Assembly (NCBI GenBank): GCA_018653485.1
Contig: JABHZE010000003.1
Span: 1 to 64,000, forward strand
DNA: 64,000 bases
From: an archaeon
GTDB lineage: Archaea; Nanobdellota; Nanobdellia; Pacearchaeales; GW2011-AR1
Reading direction: 5' to 3'
A program made the position numbers and the translations under genes. This document shows positions 33,880 to 41,071 of the stretch, piece after piece (the first letter of the stretch is position 1; each line of letters opens with the position of its first letter). The notes under the pieces are model-generated. The model saw nothing but the letters and a program-made list of their open reading frames with translations, was not told where the DNA came from and did no database searches.

Positions 33880-34383
33880 CTAAAAATGCTTTTTTTCTAA
33901 TTTAAGAGTTTTATGTATCTCTTGCCCTTCTTTCTTATGATGTGGCATTTTAAAAGTAAACAATGAATTTACTGTGAAACTAAATATTCCTTCAATTCCT
34001 GCTACAATAATTCTTGCTAAGATATATTGAACAATTAATACATCAATAAAAACCCACATTAAAAACATTGTTAAAGTTATTCCAAAAATTCCAAATGTTA
34101 AAAATAATAAATAACCTTTTAATGCATGAGTAATGGTTCCTTTAAAACTCCATTTCCTATTAATAAAATAACTTAATGAAGTTGATATTGTAAATGATAT
34201 TCCTGCACCTAAAACAGGATCAATAAATAAATATTGAACTAATGTAACTAACAAAAGGATATCTACTATTAGAGTAAATGCGTTAGAAGTTGCAAATCTT
34301 AGGAACCTTGTACTTCCAGAAGATAAATATCCTCCAAAAGAAGTAGCATAATCTAATCCTTTAACTAGTTCTTTAAACACCAT
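33880..34383 (-). CDS. GtrA-like membrane protein
   Basis: 167 residues with four transmembrane helices; RFLRFATSNAFTLIVDILLL at the first helix and SFTISTSLSYFINRKWSFKG after the second are the two characteristic GtrA signatures. GtrA-family proteins are linked to moving undecaprenyl- or dolichyl-linked sugars across the membrane or to cell-surface polysaccharide synthesis. Nearby genes for a sugar nucleotidyltransferase-like protein and a sulfatase-like phosphotransferase fit an envelope role. The basic C-terminal tail (HHKKEGQEIHKTLKLEKKHF) is an addition. Confidence 0.8.
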   Translation of the reverse strand: MVFKELVKGLDYATSFGGYLSSGSTRFLRFATSNAFTLIVDILLLVTLVQYLFIDPVLGAGISFTISTSLSYFINRKWSFKGTITHALKGYLLFLTFGIFGITLTMFLMWVFIDVLIVQYILARIIVAGIEGIFSFTVNSLFTFKMPHHKKEGQEIHKTLKLEKKHF

Positions 34384-34829
34384 CTTTAATATTTTAATGA
34401 AAATATTATTAATAAGTGTTTCGAAAATAGGGTTTTTAGATGTGATAAATTATCTGATGGATGATTTTGATTTATTCTCCCTCATCAATTCAGAGAAAAA
34501 TAAAATCTCAGCTAATTTAGGTTTAATTAAAGGGAATTTTAATGATGATAAAGGTTGTATTAGATAAAGGTAATTTATTTAAGCCCTAATTATTTGTTAA
34601 TTTGAGAGTATTCTCCTTTGCCCATAGTATATAGTGAATAGCAAGAAAATTCTGCTTCGCAGAATATTTCAGGGTTGTAAAAAAGTTTTATACTTTTTAT
34701 ACAATGAAAAAGCATATAAAGAGCCTTCTTTTCTTAAAAGAAAAGAACCCTCGGGAAGAAAAGAATAAAAGTGTATTAAAAGAGAAAATAGTGTATTGTG
34801 TGGATTTATTAAAAAGAATAGGATAAAAA
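34384..34829. other. Long intergenic region with three strong hairpins
   Basis: 446 bases without a gene. It holds GAAAATTCTGC-TTC-GCAGAATATTTC (34645-34670, 11 bp with one bulged A), AAAAAGT-TTTAT-ACTTTTT (34680-34698) and TTCTTTTCTT-AA-AAGAAAAGAA (34726-34747). CCTAATTATTTG-type and TATA-like elements are scattered. The hairpins could end the divergent upstream transcript, lie in a long leader of the gene at 34830, or belong to a small RNA. Confidence 0.5.
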
Positions 34830-35660
34830 ATGAAAATACATACTAAAAAAGATATAGCAATTGTATATATTGTTGCAGGAATGTCTAGTAGATTTGCTGG
34901 AGAGATTAAGCAATTTGCTGAAGTTGGTGTTAATGGAGAGAGTTTAATTGAATGTTCATTAAAACAAGCACTTTCTGCGGGATTTAGTAAAATTATTTTT
35001 GTTGTGGGTGAAAAAACTGAAAAGGGATTTAAAGAAAAATTTGGTTCTGAATATAATGGAATTCCTATTCATTATGCTTTTCAACATTATGATAAATCTT
35101 TACGTGATAAACCTTGGGGAACTTTAGATGCATTGTGTTCAGCTAGAGAGATTATAGATTGTCCTTTTGTTGTATGTAATGGAGATGATTTATATGGTAA
35201 AAGAGCTTTTGAAATTCTTGTTAATCATTTAAGAGAAGAAGAACATGGTGCGAGTATTGGTTATAAATTAATTGATAATCTCCCTGAAGAGGGTTGTGCT
35301 AATAGGGCTATTATTAATTGTGATGGAGAAGATAATATCTGTGATATAAAGGAATTTTTAGGAATAAGTAAAAATAGGTTGAGTGAAAAGGGATTGAATG
35401 AGGATCATTTGTGTAGTATGAATATTTTTGCATTTCCTCACTTTATTCTGGAGCATTTGAATAATGCTATTGATGAATTTAAACTTCTTAATCAAGGAGA
35501 TAGAATTGCTGAGTGTTTATTGCCAAATGAAATTTCAAAGCTTATTTCTAATGGTATTTTGAAACTAAAGGGGTATCCTGTTTCTGAAAAAACAATTGGT
35601 ATAACGTTTCCAGAAGATAAGGAAAAAGTTAGGAAAATGATTCTTGAAAGAGGATTGTGA
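34830..35660 (+). CDS. Sugar-nucleotidyltransferase-like protein (MobA/RmlA-type fold)
   Basis: 276 residues. The start (DIAIVYIVAGMSSRFAGEIKQFAEVG) is a variant of the nucleotide-binding loop LAGGxGTRL; KPWGTLDALCSAREII and CNGDDLY (position of the metal-binding GDD) fit NTP-transferase family 3. These enzymes activate sugar phosphates or choline phosphate with NTP. The glycine-rich loop is altered (GMSSRF, not GGxGTR), as in some choline-phosphate cytidylyltransferase-like or unclassified members. The AGGATAAAA sequence precedes the ATG. Envelope-sugar activation is inferred from the neighbours. Confidence 0.75.
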   Translation: MKIHTKKDIAIVYIVAGMSSRFAGEIKQFAEVGVNGESLIECSLKQALSAGFSKIIFVVGEKTEKGFKEKFGSEYNGIPIHYAFQHYDKSLRDKPWGTLDALCSAREIIDCPFVVCNGDDLYGKRAFEILVNHLREEEHGASIGYKLIDNLPEEGCANRAIINCDGEDNICDIKEFLGISKNRLSEKGLNEDHLCSMNIFAFPHFILEHLNNAIDEFKLLNQGDRIAECLLPNEISKLISNGILKLKGYPVSEKTIGITFPEDKEKVRKMILERGL

Positions 35661-35673
35661 TAATTGTGCCTAT

Positions 35674-35708
35674 GAAAAATTAAGAAGCTAAAGCTAACCT
35701 AATTTTTC
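35674..35708 (+). repeat. Stem-loop element, copy A
   Basis: GAAAAATTA (35674-35682) pairs with TAATTTTTC (35700-35708), with an inner AGCT-AA-AGCT mini-hairpin. Lies 14 bases after the nucleotidyltransferase stop. Same design as elements at 40844 and 47330. Confidence 0.55.
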
Positions 35709-35911
35709 CCTAATTCTAAAATTGTGTAAAATTTAATTATAATATTTGAGGCATAGCAAGAGTTGATGAGTAGCAAGAGTTAATTATTATAATTGTTCTA
35801 AAGTGAATATTCTTTTAATTAAATTGATAAGTTTATATATGTGATATTCTTATTATTTTTGTATAAATTAGATTATTTGGCATATGAATTTGAAAAGAGG
35901 TTTAAAAAAGA

Positions 35912-37819
35912 ATGAATCGTGTAACTAACATAAGTTTGACTATATTTGTTGTTCTAACAATTATTAGTATGATTTCTGTTTTTTTAAAGGCTAAAGAATC
36001 TATGTTATTAGTTCTTTTATTGGTATTACTATTTAATTCAAGTTTAGGTTTGTTAGTCATATTGATTGTTAATAAAATAGTTAAAATTTCTAAGAAAGGT
36101 TACCCGTTGTTTTTTGCTTATTTGATTTTATCTTGCATTATTTTTTGGTATATTGCAAGCACATTTTTACATTTTTATTATAATTCTTATTTAAGTTTTG
36201 GAGGAATTTATTATCTTATTGCTACAAGGACGCTCTTTATGGCATTTTTAGTTTATATTATTGCAGGATTCTGTGTATTAGCTTTAACATTTTTTTTATA
36301 TTATATTTCAAGAAAAACAATTTTTGAGGAAAATCCTCCAGAGAAAATTATGAATAAAAAAATTAAAATCCTTTTAATTTTTGCTCCGATTTTAGTGCTT
36401 ATTTTGGTTGTTCTAGTTGTGCCAAGAAGCTATGTTCCTGAATCATCTCCATTAATTGATAATATTTTTTATTTTCTTAAAGTTAGTGAGCCTAAATTTG
36501 ATGTTGCAAATATGAGTCAATTTGATGATTTAAATCAAGATAAAGTTTTAGATATTAAATTAAATATTGAAAAACCAAATGTGATTTTCATTATGCTTGA
36601 GTCTATTTCTGCAGAGCATATGCCTGTCCATGGTTATAAAAGAAATATCACTCCTAATATTGATAAGTTTGCTGAAAAATCAATTATATTTGATAAAGCT
36701 TATGGAAGTTCTGCACATTCTGATTATGCACAAACCTCATTTTTATCTTCAAGATATATGCTTGTAAATCCGCTTAGAAATACTTTTGAAGAATATCCTC
36801 GGAGTTTTATTTGGGATATTTTAAAAAATGAGAACTATACTACTGCCTATCTCTCCTCACAAAATGATAATTGGGCAAGCATGAGAGATTATTATAATCT
36901 TGAAACATTAGATGTTTATGAGGATTCTACATTTGATGATAGGTATGATTATGGGAGTGGAAATGCTAGAAAAGATTATGATGAATTTACTATCCAAAGA
37001 AGTGTTGAATTTGTAAATGAAACAAATAATAGTTTCTTTTTGTATGTAAATTTACAAGCAAGTCATTATCCTTATGTTTATCCTGAAAATAATAGTGTAT
37101 TTGAACCTTCAGAACCTTCTGCTGGAACAAGTTATTTTACTATTCCTGAAAGTGATTATAATGCTAGTGTAAATGATTATGATAATTCTATTTATTATGT
37201 TGATAAGCAAGTGGGTATTTTATTAGATTATTTGGAAGATGCAGGATTATTTGAAAATAGTATTATTGTTATTAGTGCAGATCATGGGGAAATCTTAGAA
37301 AGAAGGCATAAAAATCTTAGGCATGGATATGGTGTTTATGATGAGGAAGTTAATGTTCCATTAATGGTTTATATTCCTGGTGAGGAACCTCATGTAATTA
37401 CTGAGAGGGTTAGGGAACTAGATGTTGTTCCAACTGTTTTAGATATTCTGGATTTACCTTTATCTGAGGAATTTCAAGGAAAGCCAATGCAGTATAATCA
37501 AGATATTTTCTTAATGACTCAGAATCAGAATTTTAGGGTTGGTTTGATAAAGAATGATGTTAAATATGTTATTAATGGGCATAGTTTTGAAACAGAAATT
37601 TATAATTTAAGTGAAGATGAGTTTGAGCAAAATAATTTAATTAAATATTTGAATGAATCTAGTTTCTATAGTGTGAAATCTACAGAGGATGAAAAGTTTT
37701 ATGAATTAGCTGATGAAGACTTTCAAGTTTATGGATATCTTTTATATAAATGGTATAATTGTCAAATGGAGTATTATGAAGAGGAGAAATGGTTGGATGA
37801 GGAAGTTATTGATTGTTGA
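35912..37819 (+). CDS. LtaS/sulfatase-like membrane phosphotransferase
   Basis: 635 residues. Five N-terminal transmembrane helices (about 5-165) precede an extracytoplasmic alkaline-phosphatase-superfamily domain: NVIFIMLESISAEHMPVHGY at its start (the E is a metal ligand), AHSDYAQTSFLSSRY holding the likely Thr/Ser nucleophile, and VISADHGEILERRHKNLRHG with the DHG metal ligands. The architecture is that of lipoteichoic acid synthases and phosphoethanolamine/phosphoglycerol transferases, so decoration of a surface polymer or lipid is inferred. An alternative is a sulfatase, but the five-helix N-terminus argues against that. Confidence 0.85.
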   Translation: MNRVTNISLTIFVVLTIISMISVFLKAKESMLLVLLLVLLFNSSLGLLVILIVNKIVKISKKGYPLFFAYLILSCIIFWYIASTFLHFYYNSYLSFGGIYYLIATRTLFMAFLVYIIAGFCVLALTFFLYYISRKTIFEENPPEKIMNKKIKILLIFAPILVLILVVLVVPRSYVPESSPLIDNIFYFLKVSEPKFDVANMSQFDDLNQDKVLDIKLNIEKPNVIFIMLESISAEHMPVHGYKRNITPNIDKFAEKSIIFDKAYGSSAHSDYAQTSFLSSRYMLVNPLRNTFEEYPRSFIWDILKNENYTTAYLSSQNDNWASMRDYYNLETLDVYEDSTFDDRYDYGSGNARKDYDEFTIQRSVEFVNETNNSFFLYVNLQASHYPYVYPENNSVFEPSEPSAGTSYFTIPESDYNASVNDYDNSIYYVDKQVGILLDYLEDAGLFENSIIVISADHGEILERRHKNLRHGYGVYDEEVNVPLMVYIPGEEPHVITERVRELDVVPTVLDILDLPLSEEFQGKPMQYNQDIFLMTQNQNFRVGLIKNDVKYVINGHSFETEIYNLSEDEFEQNNLIKYLNESSFYSVKSTEDEKFYELADEDFQVYGYLLYKWYNCQMEYYEEEKWLDEEVIDC

Positions 37820-37837
37820 AAAAAGGAAATTTTATAA

Positions 37838-37856
37838 ACTATAGAGTACCTATAGT
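37838..37856. promoter_or_regulatory. Candidate operator of the MazEF-type operon
   Basis: ACTATAG (37838-37844), spacer AGTAC, CTATAGT (37850-37856): perfect 7-bp inverted repeat directly after the TATA-like TTTTATAA (about 37830) and 4 bases before the ATG at 37860. Position suits autorepression by the antitoxin or complex. Confidence 0.6.
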
Positions 37857-37859
37857 CTT

Positions 37860-38105
37860 ATGGTTACTACAATTCAGATTAATGAAAATATTAAATCAGA
37901 ATTAGATAAATTAAAATCCAAAAAAGAGAGTTATGAGGAAATAATTATTAATTTATTAAAAATTGCTCAAGAATCTAAAAGAAAACAAGAAGAATTATTG
38001 ATTGAAGGGTGTAAGGAAATGGCTGAAGAAAATCTGAAAATAACCCGGGAATTTGAGGCTATTGAAGATTTTAAAGGGTGGGAATGGGATGAGGATGGAA
38101 ATTAA
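37860..38105 (+). CDS. Antitoxin of MazEF-type pair (RHH-like N-terminus)
   Basis: 81 residues: TTIQINENIKSELDKLKSKK then YEEIIINLLKIAQE match a ribbon-helix-helix DNA-binding core like VapB/DUF7557 antitoxins; the acidic C-terminus (EEN...FEAIEDFKGWEWDEDGN) would bind the toxin. It overlaps the toxin gene by 17 bases (11 if the second ATG is used) and has a palindromic candidate operator at its promoter. Function: neutralises the MazF-like RNase and represses the operon. Confidence 0.75.
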   Translation: MVTTIQINENIKSELDKLKSKKESYEEIIINLLKIAQESKRKQEELLIEGCKEMAEENLKITREFEAIEDFKGWEWDEDGN

Positions 38106-38442
38106 GAGAGGAGGTATTTTATTAGCAAATCTTGAACCAATACAAGGAAGTGAACAAGGAGGAATTCGTCCGGTTTTAGTAATCCAAAATAATCTTTCAA
38201 ATAAATATTCTCCTGTTATCATAATTGCTGCTATCACTTCAAGAATATTTAATAAAGAGTTTCCTACAAATGTCTTAATCACTAAAGGTGAATCTGGACT
38301 TAAGACAGATTCTACAATTATGTTAAATCAAATGAGAACTATTGATAAAAATAGAGTTATTAAAAAATTAGGTTTTCTTGATAATTTTATTATGCATAAA
38401 GTTGATTTAGCAATAAAAATCAGTTTGGATTTAAAGTTTTGA
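38089..38442 (+). CDS. mazF: MazF-family mRNA interferase toxin
   Basis: 117 residues from ATG 38089 (a second ATG follows at 38095). The start EIKRGGILLANLEPIQGSEQ then GGIRPVLVIQNN is the PemK/MazF signature, with R/P of the active-site loop; SPVIIIAAITSR and STIMLNQMRTIDKNRV are the other conserved blocks. MazF toxins cut mRNA at short sequence motifs. Translationally coupled to the antitoxin. Complete and apparently functional. Confidence 0.9.
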   Translation: MRMEIKRGGILLANLEPIQGSEQGGIRPVLVIQNNLSNKYSPVIIIAAITSRIFNKEFPTNVLITKGESGLKTDSTIMLNQMRTIDKNRVIKKLGFLDNFIMHKVDLAIKISLDLKF

Positions 38443-38536
38443 TTGTTGATAATATTTATATAGGATGTATTCTTTTAGTTTGTATAAACCTTAGAGGTTT
38501 GAGGTGATTAGTTCAAGAAAAAAAAGAGGTGATAAA

Positions 38537-39121
38537 ATGGTTGAATTAGAAGTTGAAACAAAAGTTAAATTAAGTAATAAAGAAGCTGTTGAGTTGCGTA
38601 AGAAAATAAAAAAGATTGCTAATTTTAAGAAAAAAGAGTCTAGGACTGATGATTATTTTGCTATTAAAAGAAAGGGTTATCCTAAAAAGGCATTTAGAAT
38701 TAGAAAAGCTGGTGGAGAGTATGTTGTTAATTTTAAGAAATGGTTGACTGCTCATTGGGATAGACAGATTGTTGTTAAAGAAGAGTATGAGTTTAAGACA
38801 CAACATCCTGATAAGTTTCTTGTTTTAATGGATGATTTAGGTTTTAAGCAATGGTTAAAGAAGTTTAAGACTACTGAGAAATATACTTATAAAAAAGATA
38901 AGAGAGTTATTATTGAGATTAATTTTGTAAAGCATTTGGGCTATTTTATGGAGATGGAATATATTGCAAAGCCTAGTGAGATGATGAAAGGGAAGAATAA
39001 GTTAAGGGGTGTTTTGAAAGAGTTGGGGATAAAGCAGAGTCAGGTTACAAATAAAGGTTATACTAAAATGCTTTGGGATATTGGTAAGAGGGGTAGAAAG
39101 TATTTTATTGATATTGATTAG
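38537..39121 (+). CDS. CYTH-domain protein (adenylate cyclase class IV/thiamine-triphosphatase-like)
   Basis: 194 residues from the ATG at 38537, chosen because AGAGGTGAT lies just before it. It begins VELEVETKVKL, the ExExK signature of the CYTH triphosphate tunnel, followed by basic/acidic tunnel residues (AFRIRKAGG, VVKEEYEF, VIIEINFVKHLGYFMEMEYI). CYTH enzymes act on triphosphorylated substrates (ATP, thiamine triphosphate, inorganic triphosphate); the exact substrate cannot be read. The last 17 bases overlap the convergent gene's 3' end. Confidence 0.85.
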   Translation: MVELEVETKVKLSNKEAVELRKKIKKIANFKKKESRTDDYFAIKRKGYPKKAFRIRKAGGEYVVNFKKWLTAHWDRQIVVKEEYEFKTQHPDKFLVLMDDLGFKQWLKKFKTTEKYTYKKDKRVIIEINFVKHLGYFMEMEYIAKPSEMMKGKNKLRGVLKELGIKQSQVTNKGYTKMLWDIGKRGRKYFIDID

Positions 39122-39902
39122 GATCTATTACAATTATTCTTCCTGTATCTTCTGTTCTTGATAAATCTAGGATATCTGTTTCTAAATCTGTGAATATGTT
39201 GTTTGTCATTCTTGTTAACCCTTTATCTCTTGTATAAGCAAGTAATCTTATTCCATCTTTGGTAGTTGGAATTGGTAATCCGTTTTCATCTGTGTCATAA
39301 TTAGGAAGGCTTGTTGGGAGTCCTGTTTTAAAATCTATTTCATCAGGGGAAAATGTTCCGCCTTGATTTAGAACAGGGTTTCTTATTGGTTCTGCGTTTT
39401 CTTTTAATTTAAATAAAATTCTTTTTGATTTTTTTTCTAATTCTAAATCTGTTAAGTTAATCATTAAAGGATAGTGAGGTAATAGTTTGGTTCTTGTTTT
39501 AATTTGTTCTGCTAAATATTTTGCAGGATATTTATTAGGTTCATCAGTGCTTCTTAGAATTAATGCTGCATCATTGTAAAATCCTCTTAAATCACTTGGG
39601 TCATGAAATAAAATTCTCTCTAAATCAGCTTGTGTTGCTACTCTTAATCCTTTTTCTTCTACAATTTGATTTATTAAAATAGCTGAATAAGAATTTGAGC
39701 CTTTGATTGTTTGGGTTTCTGGATTATAGGTTAATCCTTTTAATTCTGGATTTTCTGAGAAATCTTTTGCAACCCTTCTTACATATTCTTTGAAGACTTC
39801 TTCTGCTAATTGTCCTTGAAGTAAGTTTGCACTAGGTTCGTAGAGTTGAATTTTGTATGCTTGTGTTCTTGCTAAACTTGTTGGTGTTTTTGATGTTAAC
39901 AT
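39105..39902 (-). CDS. Hypothetical protein (265 residues)
   Basis: Not recognised. Soluble, mixed alpha/beta, with EEVFKEYVRRVAKDFSENP, LAEQIKTRTKLLPHYPLMIN and a C-terminal DGIRLLAYTRDKGLTRMTNN then RIIVIDPNQYQ. The conserved-looking D/N-rich linker (PNYDTDENGLPIPTTKDG) may be a loop. It is the last of three hypothetical genes on this strand (39105-40703), each separated by 50 bases or less, so they could form an operon. Convergent with the CYTH gene. Confidence 0.55.
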   Translation of the reverse strand: MLTSKTPTSLARTQAYKIQLYEPSANLLQGQLAEEVFKEYVRRVAKDFSENPELKGLTYNPETQTIKGSNSYSAILINQIVEEKGLRVATQADLERILFHDPSDLRGFYNDAALILRSTDEPNKYPAKYLAEQIKTRTKLLPHYPLMINLTDLELEKKSKRILFKLKENAEPIRNPVLNQGGTFSPDEIDFKTGLPTSLPNYDTDENGLPIPTTKDGIRLLAYTRDKGLTRMTNNIFTDLETDILDLSRTEDTGRIIVIDPNQYQ

Positions 39903-39951
39903 TTTGATTGAGTTTAAACTAAGGTGTTAAACTTAATTTAAATTGTTTGAA

Positions 39952-40266
39952 TTAGTTAAGAACTAAATCTACACTATGAAATTGAGGTGCTCTGTCTCCA
40001 AAAGCTCTATCATGAGTTATTACTCTTCCACTTAATTTCGTTCTTTCTTCTTTTGATTCAGGGTCTTGAACAGAATCTAATCTAAATCCTACAATTCCTG
40101 CGTCGTATCTATCTGGGTTTTCAAGTTTTACTTTTAGATGTCTGTCTATCCCTGGATGTTCTGTAAATTCATCATAAGCCACGCTGTGATCACTTAATGT
40201 TGTTTGTAAACATTCTGGTTGTTCTGGTTTGAACATTTTTCCTATGTATCTGAATATTTGTTTCAT
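39952..40266 (-). CDS. Hypothetical protein (104 residues)
   Basis: MKQIFRYIGKMFKPEQPECL, then a beta-rich body; the C-terminal GRVITHDRAFGDRAPQFHSV resembles the out-of-phase C-terminus of the gene just upstream (GDVFTRHNTDHKDRYGQF). The similarity suggests a shared fold or common partner. No known family. Follows GGGGGAAAC, a weak ribosome-binding site. Confidence 0.5.
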   Translation of the reverse strand: MKQIFRYIGKMFKPEQPECLQTTLSDHSVAYDEFTEHPGIDRHLKVKLENPDRYDAGIVGFRLDSVQDPESKEERTKLSGRVITHDRAFGDRAPQFHSVDLVLN

Positions 40267-40311
40267 TTTAATTTTTGTTTCCCCCTTTGAATTTGGAAAT
40301 TATAAACTTAA

Positions 40312-40703
40312 TTAATAAATCACATCTAATTTGTGTTTTTCTGTTTTTCCTTGTCTAAATTGTCCGTATCTATCTTTATGGTCTGTATTATGTCTTGTAA
40401 AAACATCTCCTTTTATTTGAAGTCCTTCTCCAACCTTCTTTTTCCTTTAGGTAATTTTTCAAAATAATCTGCATAAGGGCATTTTTCTGAAGGTTCCTTT
40501 TGACTTAGGCATTCTTTATGTAATCCTCTTGTTTCGCTTCTATTAGAGCATCCTGATGAAGGATTAACCATAAAATCTGAACAAGTAATTGCTATTTGTG
40601 GAGAATTTGGAAACATATCTAAAAGATCTGCTCTATTAAGATTATATGTTGCGATTCTTATTCTTTCTCGTTGTTCTTCAACTAAGTCTATTTTATCATT
40701 CAT
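40312..40703 (-). pseudogene. Hypothetical Cys-containing gene interrupted by a -1 frameshift
   Basis: The in-frame part (40413-40703, 96 residues) has six Cys (CSDFMVNPSSGC, ECLSQKEPSEKCP) and ends LPKGKRRLEKDFK. At GGAAAAAG (about 40440-40446) a one-base backward shift opens a second frame with no start codon of its own that reads KKVGEGLQIKGDVFTRHNTD and continues to a stop at 40312-40314. That extension resembles the C-terminus of the neighbouring 104-residue protein and uses similar codons, so it is probably coding. Either a natural mutation, an error in the A run, or programmed slippage. Confidence 0.5.
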
Positions 40704-41071
40704 TTTATTTATTTTTATTGATTTAATTAGTAATAAGAAAAAAAGAGGGTTTATAAAGTTTTCCCCTGTTATTGTTATAAAGTGGTGACAAATAGGGGTT
40801 TTTGGATGTTTTGAAGTTAAAGTGATTGAAGAATGGGGTTGCTGAAAATTAGGGAAAGTTCCTTAACCCTAATTTTCTAATGTCTTGTAATCATGTAAAT
40901 TTTAATTTAAGTTGTTAATTAGATTTCTAAGTTGTTGAGGGGATTAGATTTGTTAGAGTGGTTTGCTTTTTATTTAGATATTTTAATTTAAAATTTATTT
41001 TCAAATAAGTTTATATATAAAGATTGATTTGTTTTATTATCTAATTTAATGTTGGATTTAAAGAGGTGAAA
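40704..41071. other. Divergent promoter region
   Basis: About 370 bases between divergent genes. CTTTATAAA on the minus strand (about 40750-40758) is the TATA box of the frameshifted gene; GTTTATATATAAAG at about 41007-41020 is that of acs. Between them is stem-loop copy B (40844-40877). The remainder is AT-rich without an open frame. Confidence 0.6.
40844..40877 (+). repeat. Stem-loop element, copy B
   Basis: GAAAATTAGGG (40844-40854) pairs with CCCTAATTTTC (40867-40877), 11 bp, with an inner AAG-TTC-CTT hairpin set off by an A/AA internal loop. Closely matches copy C at 47330-47362 in the outer stem while the inner pairs differ. Confidence 0.65.

Noticed and set aside
38504..38536. Upstream GTG/ATG giving a longer CYTH protein
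   Set aside because: The extra residues lie across two GAGGTGA elements that fit a ribosome-binding site; the CYTH signature begins right after ATG 38537.
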